Positions 9,786 through 19,107 of a stretch of DNA of 64,000 bases are shown here, one piece after another. Source of the stretch: Bacteroides_E sp964528875 (lineage in GTDB: Bacteria > Bacteroidota > Bacteroidia > Bacteroidales > Bacteroidaceae); NCBI GenBank assembly GCA_964528875.1, contig CAZGUI010000003.1:1-64000 (forward strand), given 5' to 3'. The first letter of the stretch is position 1. Each line of letters begins with the position of its first letter. The translations under genes and the position numbers were made by a program. The notes below the pieces were generated by a model, which was not told where the DNA came from, searched no databases, and worked only from the letters and a program-made list of their open reading frames with translations.

Positions 9786-10160
9786 ACTTTATACTCCAGA
9801 GGTTTTTATTCTTAACTCTTCTTCTAGAAAAATCAAATGCTTCAACAACCGATTCAATAGAATAGATGACGATCTTTTATTACCAACAATCAAAGGTACT
9901 ATTGGTCCTTCTTGTTTTCTCTAACACAAAAAGTTGTTTTCTTTTGTTTTCTGTTAATCTCTGATGAATCTTGTGCAAGAACAGCATCTCATTTCCTCCT
10001 GGTCACTAAAAAATTAAAACGTGATAGTTTTGCTTTAGCTGATTCAGAAATAACAATTCTTCATTGATTTCTTATCCTTGTAGATACACTTTAAAAAGTA
10101 AAATAAGCAATAAATATTACTACTAAAAGAGCAATGATGTAATAAGCACTTATACTGTAG
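9786..10160 (-). pseudogene. Possible decayed membrane-associated gene
   Basis: The 712-bp space between the GH28 fusion and the nucleosidase has no intact gene. On the minus strand it shows protein-like stretches in shifting frames: a hydrophobic helix, SAYYIIALLVVIFIAYFTF (about 10150-10093), then NEMLFLHKIHQRLTENKR and later RSSSILLNRLLKHLIFLEEE. Stops and at least two frame changes separate them. This looks like a membrane-anchored protein worn down by mutation, but no family can be named and chance cannot be ruled out. The rest of the space is AT-rich, with a short ATT microsatellite near 10230. Confidence 0.25.
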
Positions 10161-10333
10161 GCGTGCTTTTAGGTATTAAATTTATAATAAACTCAAAACC
10201 AATAACATTGTTATACAGTCTTTTTGATTATTATTATTATTATTTATTGCTCTCCATTTCTAATCAAAATATACTAGTAATTAAATTAAGAATAGAGGGT
10301 AATCACGAACGACCCAAACAGACCTCAATACTA

Positions 10334-10924
10334 TTATTTCAACAAAAGAGCCAATAGTTGATGCTCTTCAAACCACTTGGATAAAGATATACGAGCATCT
10401 GCCAACTTATTTTCCCAGGCCTCAACCGAATTCTCTCCTATCCGATCTGTTATATATTTAACAGATAAAAACGGCACATTTAGTTCTTTACAAACAAACG
10501 CTTGAGAAAAGCCTTCCATATCAACAAAATCACCCGTTAAAGAGGTTATCTGTGTAACAAAGGTATCGCCGGTATTACAAACACCCAATTTAGGATATTT
10601 TGAAACCCAATGAAGTAAACCGGGATTATCCCCCATTAGTGGTTTCCCCTCTATTTCATAAATAATTCCGGGACGGTTTATGGCTTCATAATCTCTATCC
10701 ACAAAATGTGTGGCAACAAAAATATCCCCGATACGATGTGATACGGTTCCTGCTGTACCCACATTCAACACATAATCAGGTTTCTCCTCAATGATTTTCT
10801 TTGTCAAATGAAAGGTTGATTTTATCTTTCCTACTCCTGTATGTACGGATATTACTTGGTAACCCTCAATTTCTAAAGGGATATATTCTCCCTCAAATGC
10901 GTATGTTATTAATATTTTCTTCAT
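10334..10924 (-). CDS. MTA/SAH-type nucleosidase (nucleoside phosphorylase fold)
   Basis: Cytoplasmic protein of 196 residues without a signal peptide. It has the order of motifs seen in the PNP/UDP family: a short N-terminal strand, HTGVGKIKS (the glycine loop), LNVGTAGTV, then FVDMEGFSQAFVCKE and VKYITDRIGEN. The DMEG motif holds the ribose-binding Met-Glu pair and the aspartate of SVKYITD is in the position of the catalytic acid. It probably hydrolyses methylthioadenosine, S-adenosylhomocysteine or a related nucleoside. It is somewhat shorter than the usual 230 residues, so specificity is uncertain. It stands alone, with repeat array A in the long space before its start. Confidence 0.78.
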   Translation of the reverse strand: MKKILITYAFEGEYIPLEIEGYQVISVHTGVGKIKSTFHLTKKIIEEKPDYVLNVGTAGTVSHRIGDIFVATHFVDRDYEAINRPGIIYEIEGKPLMGDNPGLLHWVSKYPKLGVCNTGDTFVTQITSLTGDFVDMEGFSQAFVCKELNVPFLSVKYITDRIGENSVEAWENKLADARISLSKWFEEHQLLALLLK

Positions 10925-11251
10925 CTATAATTTATATTAATTCTGTATTTTTTTATCTCAAAAAAACTTCAGTTTTCAAGCACAAACCTCTGCAATAGAA
11001 TTATATACAGTCGGTTTAGTCATTCCTCTTAACTATTTAATCACAGAGATCAAAGATATTGCTTTTTAGTTTAGAAGCAAAGCTCTTTTAAGAGACAAAG
11101 TCTTTAACTTGAAATCGAAGAAAGATCAATGGTTCAAAAAAGAATCATCCTCTTATTTGTATCGTATAAGCAGATTTAAGACAAGTTTTTTACAACTCTT
11201 TTTCACGACATTTTAAAACCACCCTCTGAAGTCTGTAGACGGGGTCTTTAT
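10925..11251. other. AT-rich intergenic stretch, no gene seen
   Basis: Between the nucleosidase start and repeat array A I find no ORF with a start codon and protein-like composition. One frame is open from about 11075 to 11218 on the plus strand but lacks an ATG. The bases just before array A (11231-11250) resemble a degenerate fifth repeat unit. Confidence 0.4.
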
Positions 11252-11330
11252 CGGTCTAGGACCGAAGGCCTGTCGGTCTAGGACTGAAGGGTGCTCGGTC
11301 TAGGACCGAGGGGTGATCGATCTAAGACCT
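11252..11330 (+). repeat. Four-unit 22-bp palindromic repeat cassette, copy A
   Basis: Units start at 11252, 11274, 11296 and 11318. Each begins with the 13-bp palindrome CGGTCTAGGACCG (5-bp arms, TAG loop), or a variant of it, followed by a 9-base spacer of the form AAGGNNNNT. Unit 2 has GGACTG in the right arm. Unit 4 is the variant CGATCTAAGACC, after which the flank becomes A-rich. The cassette lies 3' of the kinase gene (minus strand) and upstream of the nucleosidase. The same cassette occurs at 29030, 39358 and 57318. Confidence 0.9.
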
Positions 11331-11466
11331 TACAAAATAAGATCTTTTATTTGTTCCGTTTTCACTCTTGTTTTAGGATTTTTGAAAAGAGTAAGAAAGA
11401 AAGATATTTCAGAAGATTCTTCAGTACAAAAAACAGCTATAAAAAGCCTAAAAGTACAAGAATGGT

Positions 11467-12831
11467 TTATTTGAAAGTTAGGATAAAAGTAGTTCCTTCT
11501 CCTACCATAGAATGAACATCAATGGTAGCTTTATGCAGTGTAGCCACTTTTTGAACAAGAGCTAAACCAATTCCATTACCATCATGATAATGTTTATTTT
11601 TCCCTCTAAAAAACGGATTAAATATATTTTTTATTTCACTCTCGGGAATACCAATCCCTGTATCTAAAAAAGAGAGAACTATTTTATTTTCAAGGTATAA
11701 AATATGAACCGAGGAGGTGTTGTTTTCTGAGAACTTACAGTTATTTTCCATTAAGTTAGCAAAGGCTATTTTCAACAAATACTCATTTCCTTTAACTGTA
11801 ATCTGTTCCGTTCTATTCATTAGTTCATCAAACTGTAAATTAATGGTGTAATTTGCATTGCTCTGCAGAATAGACTCTCTAGCATCTAAAAGCACTTCAT
11901 CAATACGAACATCTGTAATGGAAATTTTACTTTCATCGTAACTTGCCTTTGCTAAATCCAATAAGTCATTTAAGAGTTCTACTAGTCTTTGAGCATCTTG
12001 TCTTGACGAACTCAACAACTCTTTATACTCATCAATGGTCCTATCTTTTAACAAGGTCAGGTCCAACTCTCCTATCAATATGGTTAGAGGAGTTCTTAAT
12101 TCGTGCGATACATTACTCACAAACATTTTTTGTGATTCAAACGACGATTCAATGATATCCAATACTTTATTAAAGGAATCGGCTAACTCACCAAACTCAT
12201 CCTTTTTATTATAGTTCAACAATCTCAAGTTCAGGTTTTTTGCAGTTATATCTTTCATTTTATCTGATATTTCAGCAACAGGAGTTAACGCTCTTTTTGC
12301 TAAATAATAGCCAAGAATGAATGAAGCAATAATTGAGATTAAACCAAGCATTAAAAGACTAAGAGCTAAGTTTCTTAACTTAACGTATCCATACCCATCG
12401 TATGCAGCAGCGGTAACTACATAGTCATCACCCTTATAATGAAAGAGAAATGCAGTAGCCTGATATTTACCCACAAAAAAAGAAACATCGGATTTACCCT
12501 CTTTTACCTTCGCTAATAATTCCGGGGTTTCTTTTACAATATCAATATCTTTGGCATCATGATAAATTAAACTATCGTTCTTAGTGTAAATAGCAACCTC
12601 CACTTCGTCTATAAACTCAATGTTACTTTTATAAATGGAATGCATTACCTCAGGAAGAACTTTACCATCCAAGACCAAACTTGTTTTAGAAGCACCTTCT
12701 TTACGTAAATCATCATAAAACTCCCTTTCCCTATCGTGAGAAGAGATGATGTAGATTACAACAGCAAAAACAATCATGAGGAATGCAGTTACACCTGCGT
12801 AATGGAGGGATATTTTGGAACGAACTTTCAT
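11467..12831 (-). CDS. Sensor histidine kinase of the czc efflux operon
   Basis: Inner-membrane kinase of 454 residues. TM1 is at about 10-32, a periplasmic sensor region at 33-150 and TM2 at about 152-176. A HAMP region (RALTPVAEISDKMKDI) follows, then the HisKA box VSNVSHELRTPLTIL with the phospho-accepting histidine near residue 243, and the ATPase boxes NLMENNCKFSEN, DTGIGIP and NGIGLALV. Its start overlaps the response regulator stop by 4 bp, so the two are translationally coupled. Because it is encoded behind the pump genes, it most likely senses the exported metal in the periplasm and activates its own operon. The metal itself is an inference. Confidence 0.88.
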   Translation of the reverse strand: MKVRSKISLHYAGVTAFLMIVFAVVIYIISSHDREREFYDDLRKEGASKTSLVLDGKVLPEVMHSIYKSNIEFIDEVEVAIYTKNDSLIYHDAKDIDIVKETPELLAKVKEGKSDVSFFVGKYQATAFLFHYKGDDYVVTAAAYDGYGYVKLRNLALSLLMLGLISIIASFILGYYLAKRALTPVAEISDKMKDITAKNLNLRLLNYNKKDEFGELADSFNKVLDIIESSFESQKMFVSNVSHELRTPLTILIGELDLTLLKDRTIDEYKELLSSSRQDAQRLVELLNDLLDLAKASYDESKISITDVRIDEVLLDARESILQSNANYTINLQFDELMNRTEQITVKGNEYLLKIAFANLMENNCKFSENNTSSVHILYLENKIVLSFLDTGIGIPESEIKNIFNPFFRGKNKHYHDGNGIGLALVQKVATLHKATIDVHSMVGEGTTFILTFK

Positions 12832-13517
12832 GTTTCTTTTTTTAAGACAAATCCAATTCCGGTGCGTGTATGTATTAATTTTGAATCAAATTGTTTGTCT
12901 ATTTTAGACCGTAAATAATTGATATAAACATCAATAAAGTTTGTACCTGTATCAAAATAAGTATTCCACACTTTTTCTGCAATCTCAGTTCGGGATAAAA
13001 CTCTTTCCGGGTTTTCCATCATATATTTCAATAAACCAAACTCTTTAGGTGTAAGCTTTATTTCTTTTCCATCTCGAACCACCGTCTTTGCATTCAAATC
13101 AAGAATTAAGTCTTCATACTCTAGTGTGGACAATTCAGTAGAAGTTGTGGATGAGTCTTTTCTTTTCAACAACACTTTAATTCGTGCATTTAGCTCTCTT
13201 AGGTCAAAAGGTTTAACCATATAATCATCTGCTCCGGCATCAAAACCCTCCAATTTATCATCCGTATTTCCTAATGCAGTTAGCATAATGATTGGAGCTT
13301 TAGGACAAACCAAACGGATTTCTTTACAGAGATCAAAACCATTAGTATAAGGTAAAATAATATCTGTAATGTATAGATCAAAACGATTGGACTTAATGAA
13401 ATGCAAGCCCTCTTCTCCATTATAAGCCAACGTAACATTGTAACCAAACTCCTCAAGTCCCTTTTGGAGCAGTTTAGCTATACGCTGTTCATCTTCTATT
13501 ACAAGTATTTTTTTCAC
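12828..13517 (-). CDS. OmpR-family response regulator of the czc efflux operon
   Basis: Cytoplasmic DNA-binding regulator of 229 residues. The receiver domain (1-120) has the acidic pocket IEDE at residues 7-10, the phospho-acceptor aspartate in LYITDIILPYTNG (about residue 52) and the lysine in YMVKPF. The winged-helix C-terminal domain spans about 130-226 (LTPKEFGLLKYMMENP, VDVYINYLRSKID). It lies 31 bp after the TolC-like gene and overlaps the kinase gene by 4 bp. Regulators of this family bind tandem repeats of 10-11 bp. Such a pair sits at 19088-19107, upstream of the first gene of the operon, and is a candidate target. Confidence 0.9.
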   Translation of the reverse strand: MKKILVIEDEQRIAKLLQKGLEEFGYNVTLAYNGEEGLHFIKSNRFDLYITDIILPYTNGFDLCKEIRLVCPKAPIIMLTALGNTDDKLEGFDAGADDYMVKPFDLRELNARIKVLLKRKDSSTTSTELSTLEYEDLILDLNAKTVVRDGKEIKLTPKEFGLLKYMMENPERVLSRTEIAEKVWNTYFDTGTNFIDVYINYLRSKIDKQFDSKLIHTRTGIGFVLKKET

Positions 13518-13548
13518 GACCTAAACTTCTATAAATCAAATATAATAC

Positions 13549-14808
13549 TTAAAAATCAATATCCCACATCCCGCAGACTTTCTCCAGGTTTACCAAAGCA
13601 GAAACATAATCTTTCATAGCTCTCAAGTATTGTTCTTGCACTTCATTATATGTTCGTTGTGCAATTAACACATCTAAAATACTTGTTTCTCCTCGCTTGT
13701 ATTTATATACCATTCCGTCTAAAATCCTCTTGGAATCATCCAACACCCCCGTTTGATACTGTTTTACTTGTTTCTTAATTGCTTCATATCGGTAAAAAGC
13801 TTGAGAAACTTCAGTTTGTACTTGCAGGTATAAATTCTTTGCTTCGCATTCGCTTTGTTCTTTGGCATAATTTGCAACTCGTAGACTTCCTTTATTGAAT
13901 TTGGAAAATTTCAAAGGAATAGTAACTCCGGCCTTTAGTGATCTACGTGTGGGGAATATTCCATGCCAATCTCTTTCATATCCAACCTTTAAGCCTAAAT
14001 CCATTCTCCGTTCTGCACGAATCAATTTAAACTGATTGGCGACCACTTCTAAGTTCTTTTGGGCAGCCATTAAATCCAAACGGTTTTCAGAAGCGATAGA
14101 GATTAAATTGCCTAACACATAGTCACGATTCATATCACCCCATTCGGCATCTGACACACTGAGAATTTCACTCGCTTTTCCCATATACTGATTCAAAACC
14201 ATTAAAGAGGCTTTATGTTCTGCTTCTTGATTAAACACCTCATTTAATAGTGTTGCAGCTTCTAGCTTTGACTGACGAGCATCGTTTTCATTGATCTCAC
14301 CCATTTGGAAACGCAGACTATCTGAATGACTTAACTGCAACATATAATTGTAAGAGCTCTGTTTAACCTTCAATAATTCTCGTTGAAGAATAGCATCTAA
14401 GAAAACATCTGTTGCTTCCGCTCTGAGTTCCTGAAAGAAGTGGTTTAAAACCAAAGCTGTATGCTCGGCCTGACTTTTTGCCAAACGAACTCGTGCTCCT
14501 CGTTTGTTACCCAACTCTAGAGAATATTCTAATTCCACAGTATAGGTCTCGTATGTAGATTCAAAATTCACTTGAGGGTCTGGCATCACTTTAGCTGCAG
14601 AAATTTCAGCCTCTGCCATTTTCACATTATATTTTTCGACTAATAAATTCAAGTTAAATTGCCCCACATTATGTAAATATTCCCGATAAGTAATTGAGTT
14701 AGAGGTCATGTTATCCTGTGCTGTGGCATAAGTTTTCTGAAGCGAGAAACATATCAATATAAACAGTACAAATACAGTGCTTCTGATCCTATTTTTCTTC
14801 ATTTTCAT
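13549..14808 (-). CDS. czcC: TolC-like outer-membrane efflux protein (CzcC type)
   Basis: Outer-membrane channel of 419 residues with a signal peptide (about 1-29, ending TYATA). The mature part is almost entirely long amphipathic helices in two repeats, as in OEP/TolC proteins. It includes EISAAKVMPDPQ near the start and the closing repeat YKYKRGETSILDVLIAQRTYNEVQEQYL. It would carry metal ions from the RND pump across the outer membrane. Its start overlaps the end of the pump gene by 20 bp; the Met at residue 3 is an alternative start that still overlaps. Order and strand place it third in the operon. Confidence 0.87.
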   Translation of the reverse strand: MKMKKNRIRSTVFVLFILICFSLQKTYATAQDNMTSNSITYREYLHNVGQFNLNLLVEKYNVKMAEAEISAAKVMPDPQVNFESTYETYTVELEYSLELGNKRGARVRLAKSQAEHTALVLNHFFQELRAEATDVFLDAILQRELLKVKQSSYNYMLQLSHSDSLRFQMGEINENDARQSKLEAATLLNEVFNQEAEHKASLMVLNQYMGKASEILSVSDAEWGDMNRDYVLGNLISIASENRLDLMAAQKNLEVVANQFKLIRAERRMDLGLKVGYERDWHGIFPTRRSLKAGVTIPLKFSKFNKGSLRVANYAKEQSECEAKNLYLQVQTEVSQAFYRYEAIKKQVKQYQTGVLDDSKRILDGMVYKYKRGETSILDVLIAQRTYNEVQEQYLRAMKDYVSALVNLEKVCGMWDIDF

Positions 14809-17800
14809 TCGTTTCTTTTTTGTTTTTTGTACTTAACTTAGATTCTACCAGATAATAAAATACAGGCAGAGCAAATAAGGTAATAACAGTGGAGAATAAC
14901 AGTCCGTAAACAATTACAGTAGCTAAAGGGCGCTGTACATCAGACCCTATGCCTGTAGCCAAAGAGGCAGGCAGAAGACCTAACGCAGCAACGGTTGCAG
15001 TCATTAAAATGGGACGAAAACGATGACTCGCCCCACTTGTAACAGCATCGTAAAGATTCACTCCTTCTTTGCGTAATACATTGATATGTGAAACCAGAAT
15101 AACTCCATTCTGTATAGCCACACCAAACAAAGCAATAAAACCCACTGCTGAAGAAACATTCAAAGTCATCCCTCTGACATTTAGAGCCAACATACCTCCA
15201 AAAAGAGCTAAAGGCACAATACATAAAACTAATCCTGCCTGACGAAACTTACCAAAAGTACCATAAAGCAAAACGAACATTACAGCTAGCACCAAAGGTA
15301 CAATTACAGCCAAGCGAGAATAGGCTCTGTTCTGATTTTCAAACTGTCCGCCCCACTTAATATGGTATTTATGGTGATCGTATTGTACCTTTTTCTCTAT
15401 TTGAACTTGTGCTTCTTTTAGAAAAGAGGAAAGATCTCGCCCCCTTAGGTTTAACTTAACGGTTAAGTGCCTTTGATTCATTTCGCGAGTAATGGTACTC
15501 TCTCCTGTACTAAGCTTTATATCGGTAACCTGAGATAATGGAATTTTAGCTCCAGTAGCAGAGGTTAACATCAAACCTGCTATTTTTTCAGGAGTATCAC
15601 GAGCCTCTTCTTTATACTTACAAGTGATATCATAGACTCTATCTCCTTGGAATATCTGAGATATAGCTTTTCCACCTATGGCAATCTCAATCAGATCACT
15701 TACATCCGAAACATTTAACCCATAGCGTGCAATAGCATCTCTATCCATATGTATTTGCAACTGTGGTAGAGGTGGCTCCTGGTCAATATCTAAATCTACA
15801 GCTCCTTTAATACCTTCTAGGATTGTTAATATCTCGTTGGCAATACGTCTTGTCTCTTTAAAGTCATCACCGTACACCTTAACGACCAACTCACTGTGCG
15901 CTCCTGATATTTTATCCATAACACCATCTATCATTGGCTGACTGAAGCCCACACTGAAGCCGGGTAAAGTAGCATATTCCTGAGCTAATTCTTCAATTAA
16001 ATCATCTTTCGTTTTTCCTCTTGCCCACTCTTTATAAGGTTTTATTCCAATAGAAACCTCCAAATGAGAAGAGGTAAAAGGGTCTGTTCCATCATCGTTA
16101 CGTCCGGCTTGTACTCCAATATAGGTTACCTCTGGATATTTCATGGTTCGTTGACGTAAAGTATCTGAAAGTTCTTTTGATTTCTCTACTGTAATTCCCG
16201 GAGGAAGATTCACCTGTAACCAAATGGAACCTTCATCCAATGTAGGTAAGAACTCTTTACCTACACTTATAGCTAAACCTATAGCAGCTATAAAGACAAT
16301 GATTACTGTAATAATAATTCTCTTTGGCTTAATAACAATGCGTTTGATAACCTCTGAATATTTTAGCATTAATTTCTCCAACCACTTATTGTGATAAATC
16401 TTCTTTGGTTTACGGTAAAGAGCAAAACCCAGTCCAGGAATCAAAAAAAGAGCCACTAGCAAAGCACCTAACAAAGCATATCCAACGGTAAATGCCATAG
16501 GTGTAAACAATTTCTTCTCCACACGCTCAAAAGCAAACAAAGGCAAGTAGGCTGTAATGATAATAATTGTGGCAAAAAGTATGGGTTTACCTACCTGTGT
16601 AGCACGTTTAGTTATCGTCATTTTATCGAACACCTTCTTCGGGTGATCCTCTCGTTCTTTCAGAATGGTTTCCATCATCACAATGGCACCGTCTACTATA
16701 ATACCAAAATCAATCGCCCCAAGTGATAACAGATTGGCAGGTATATCCGTTAGATGCATCATGATAAAGGCGAATAAAAGAGACAAAGGAATTGTTATAG
16801 CTACCAAAATAGCTCCACGCCAATTACCCAGAAAGATGATAAGAATGATAATAACCAGCGACATCCCCTCAAGAAGAGTATGCGACACAGTATTAAGTGT
16901 TGTACTCACCAGTTCGGTTCGATCTAGAAAAGTATGTATATGTACCCCATCGGGCAAAATCTCACTATTTAGTTCTTCTACAGCTTCACTTATTCCGTTT
17001 AATACAATGGAAGGGTTTTCATGCTTCAACAACAGAACAATGCCTTCAATACAATCGGAATACTCACGTTGACGATCAGTATATCCAAAAACTCCTTTAC
17101 GCTCTAAGTTACCATATTTAAGTTTACCTAAATCATTTAGAAAAATAGGAACTCCTTTTTCAGAACTTACCACAATATTACCTAAGTCATCTAAATCAGA
17201 GATCAAACCAATTCCTCTGATAACATAGCCCAAATCTCCTCTGTTAAGAATGCTTCCTCCCACATTGGAGTTATTATTTTCAATAGCCTCGGTAACATCT
17301 TTAAGGGAAAGGTTGTATTGTTCTAAGCTCAATGGATCTATCTCTATTTGATACTGTGTAGTTATTCCTCCAAAATTAGACACATCGGCAATTCCCGGAA
17401 TTTGCTTAATACGGGGAATAATCACCCAGTTTTGTAAATCGGTCAATTCCCTTAAAGAGTGCTGATTACTCTCTATGATGTAACGATAAATTTCTCCAAT
17501 TGGTGAAGTCAAGGGGTCAAGTTCAGCAGTGGCACCATAAGGTAAATCAACATCATTCAACCGTTCCTGTACTCGTTGCCTTCCCCAATAGTCTTCAACA
17601 CCATCTTCAAAAACAATGGTTATAATAGACAAACCAAAGGTGCTTTTGCTACGCATGACATGCATACCCGGCAAACCATTCAACGCTCGTTCTATTGGGA
17701 TGGTTATTTGCTGCTCTATTTCCTCCGCTGCCAATCCGGGAACCTGTGTTACTACTTGCGATGTAACATCTGCAATATCCGGATAAGCCTCAATGGACAG

Positions 17801-17902
17801 CTGTTTCCAAGAATAATAACCAAAGAGAGCCATAAGAATAAAAAGTGCAACTATAATCCATCTTTTCTCTATACTTAATAACATTAGATTTTTCTTCATC
17901 AC
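14789..17902 (-). CDS. czcA: HME-family RND heavy-metal efflux pump (CzcA type)
   Basis: Inner-membrane proton antiporter of 1037 residues with about 12 TM segments, the usual RND length. TM1 is near 12-32, followed by a large periplasmic loop. TM4 carries DFGIIVDGAIVMME (about 396-409). The D-x5-D-x6-E pattern matches the divalent-cation pumps (Zn/Co/Cd/Ni) rather than the CusA type for Cu/Ag. The second periplasmic loop follows from about 560, and GFIALFGVAIQNGVILVSH lies in the second membrane half. It is preceded by the adaptor gene at 3 bp and overlaps the TolC-like gene. It would expel divalent metal from periplasm or cytoplasm. The metal is inferred from the motif. Confidence 0.9.
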   Translation of the reverse strand: MMKKNLMLLSIEKRWIIVALFILMALFGYYSWKQLSIEAYPDIADVTSQVVTQVPGLAAEEIEQQITIPIERALNGLPGMHVMRSKSTFGLSIITIVFEDGVEDYWGRQRVQERLNDVDLPYGATAELDPLTSPIGEIYRYIIESNQHSLRELTDLQNWVIIPRIKQIPGIADVSNFGGITTQYQIEIDPLSLEQYNLSLKDVTEAIENNNSNVGGSILNRGDLGYVIRGIGLISDLDDLGNIVVSSEKGVPIFLNDLGKLKYGNLERKGVFGYTDRQREYSDCIEGIVLLLKHENPSIVLNGISEAVEELNSEILPDGVHIHTFLDRTELVSTTLNTVSHTLLEGMSLVIIILIIFLGNWRGAILVAITIPLSLLFAFIMMHLTDIPANLLSLGAIDFGIIVDGAIVMMETILKEREDHPKKVFDKMTITKRATQVGKPILFATIIIITAYLPLFAFERVEKKLFTPMAFTVGYALLGALLVALFLIPGLGFALYRKPKKIYHNKWLEKLMLKYSEVIKRIVIKPKRIIITVIIVFIAAIGLAISVGKEFLPTLDEGSIWLQVNLPPGITVEKSKELSDTLRQRTMKYPEVTYIGVQAGRNDDGTDPFTSSHLEVSIGIKPYKEWARGKTKDDLIEELAQEYATLPGFSVGFSQPMIDGVMDKISGAHSELVVKVYGDDFKETRRIANEILTILEGIKGAVDLDIDQEPPLPQLQIHMDRDAIARYGLNVSDVSDLIEIAIGGKAISQIFQGDRVYDITCKYKEEARDTPEKIAGLMLTSATGAKIPLSQVTDIKLSTGESTITREMNQRHLTVKLNLRGRDLSSFLKEAQVQIEKKVQYDHHKYHIKWGGQFENQNRAYSRLAVIVPLVLAVMFVLLYGTFGKFRQAGLVLCIVPLALFGGMLALNVRGMTLNVSSAVGFIALFGVAIQNGVILVSHINVLRKEGVNLYDAVTSGASHRFRPILMTATVAALGLLPASLATGIGSDVQRPLATVIVYGLLFSTVITLFALPVFYYLVESKLSTKNKKETNENEEK

Positions 17903-17905
17903 CTT

Positions 17906-19006
17906 TTATTTTAGATAGTACCCACCCTCACTTATTATCTTATCACTTACGTTAAGTCCTTTGGTTACAATAACTTCATTATTCTTGGCTCCTTCCACCT
18001 CAACCACCGTACGTACAAACTTATTAGGTGCTATTTGAACAAAAACAAAACTATTGTTCTCTTCTTGCAACAACGCTTTTTCAGGAATCACAATACAATC
18101 TGCCGGTTTATCCAAAAAGTGAACAGTTGTATACATACCTAATTTCAGCAACCGATCTTTATTCTCACAAATAGATAAAACTTTAATTGAACGAGTTTCT
18201 TCATCTACAGCCTCATCAACATGAAAAACTTTTCCTTTAATTGATTTTCCGGGAAAAGCTGCAATGTTTATGTCCATTTCATCCCCTTCATGAATAAACC
18301 GAATGTCTTTCTCTTTCACTTGTGCTACAACCCACACTTCAGATAAATCAGCAACTACAGCAACCGGATCACTTTCTGTAGTTATATATTGTCCGACAAT
18401 AATATTGTTTTCTATTACTATTCCATTTATTGGTGCACGAACCACTAAAGGTTGACCATGTACCATAGAGTTTATATCTGTTTGATAGATATCCAGTGCA
18501 GCTTTAACATTTTCATATTCTTTTTCTACAATAAGGAGTACGTTCTGTGCTTCTTCAAGTTCTTTTTGAGATCCCACACCATTTCTAATCAGATCTTGTT
18601 TACGTAGTAAATCTTTTTTTGCTAAACTAAGTTCTGATTGGGCTTGAAAAAACTCCTTTTGTGTGGATGTAAAATCAGGAGAAGTGATTTCAAAAAGAGG
18701 AGTACGGGCTTTTACACTTTGTCCTAAACTAACATACGACTTAACAACCCTACCGGAAAAAGGTGGGGCAACATACGCAAACTGAGTAGGAATGGCTTGT
18801 ACAGTACCCGATGTAATGACTTCCTTTTCATAAGGTTTCAATTCAACCTCACGAACAACTATCTCATTTAAAAAGGTATTTCCTGTTATTGTTACTGTAT
18901 CCTGACTAATAGTATATGGCTTTATCTCGGTTTCAGAAAATCGTTGCTTACAAGAAATAAATAGTAAAACAACAAGAAATCCTATTAGTATTTTTTCTTT
19001 ATACAT
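17906..19006 (-). CDS. czcB: RND periplasmic adaptor lipoprotein (CzcB type)
   Basis: Periplasmic membrane-fusion protein of 366 residues if started at the ATG at 19006. That start gives a lipoprotein signal (IGFLVVLLFISC), whereas the longer reading from 19051 adds 15 charged residues and would run into the -7 box. The lipoyl-like halves (PFSGRVVKSYVSLGQSV and VRAPINGIVIENNIIVGQY) flank a long coiled-coil hairpin (about 120-180). Beta-barrel and membrane-proximal domains follow. It joins the pump to the outer-membrane channel. It is the first gene of the operon, directly behind a promoter with two candidate operators (19049-19107). Confidence 0.87.
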   Translation of the reverse strand: MYKEKILIGFLVVLLFISCKQRFSETEIKPYTISQDTVTITGNTFLNEIVVREVELKPYEKEVITSGTVQAIPTQFAYVAPPFSGRVVKSYVSLGQSVKARTPLFEITSPDFTSTQKEFFQAQSELSLAKKDLLRKQDLIRNGVGSQKELEEAQNVLLIVEKEYENVKAALDIYQTDINSMVHGQPLVVRAPINGIVIENNIIVGQYITTESDPVAVVADLSEVWVVAQVKEKDIRFIHEGDEMDINIAAFPGKSIKGKVFHVDEAVDEETRSIKVLSICENKDRLLKLGMYTTVHFLDKPADCIVIPEKALLQEENNSFVFVQIAPNKFVRTVVEVEGAKNNEVIVTKGLNVSDKIISEGGYYLK

Positions 19007-19048
19007 AAATCGTTGGTTTAGGCAATTCAACATCTTTCTTATAAAGTA

Positions 19049-19107
19049 CAAAAGTAGTTTATCACACTTCCATCTGTGGTACAGATGGTATTAGAAAAGT
19101 ATTAGAA
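19049..19107 (-). promoter_or_regulatory. czc operon promoter with palindrome and 11-bp direct repeats
   Basis: Read on the minus strand, TACTTTTG (19056-19049) matches the -7 consensus TAnnTTTG. No TTTG is found at -33, as expected for an activated promoter. Upstream lies a perfect palindrome, CCATCTGT-GGT-ACAGATGG (19070-19088). Two exact 9-bp direct repeats, GTATTAGAA at 19088 and 19099, follow with a period of 11 bp, the spacing used by OmpR-family regulators. A further inverted repeat, TATTAGAAT/ATTCTAATA, spans 19100-19126. Confidence 0.6.

Noticed and set aside
10163..10357. Plus-strand 64-residue ORF
   Set aside because: Overlaps the nucleosidase 3' end, is rich in residues from an ATT microsatellite, and has no promoter or family similarity.
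11252..11330. Repeat arrays as CRISPR
   Set aside because: Spacers are only 9 bases, similar between units and loci, and no cas genes are present. The repeats are short palindromes with a 22-bp period.
14940..15224. ORFs inside czcA in other frames (also 16665-17072)
   Set aside because: Shadows of a long, well-conserved pump gene.
14789..17902. CusA-type Cu/Ag pump
   Set aside because: TM4 reads DFGIIVDGAIVMME, the acidic pattern of divalent-cation pumps. The assignment to a metal remains an inference.
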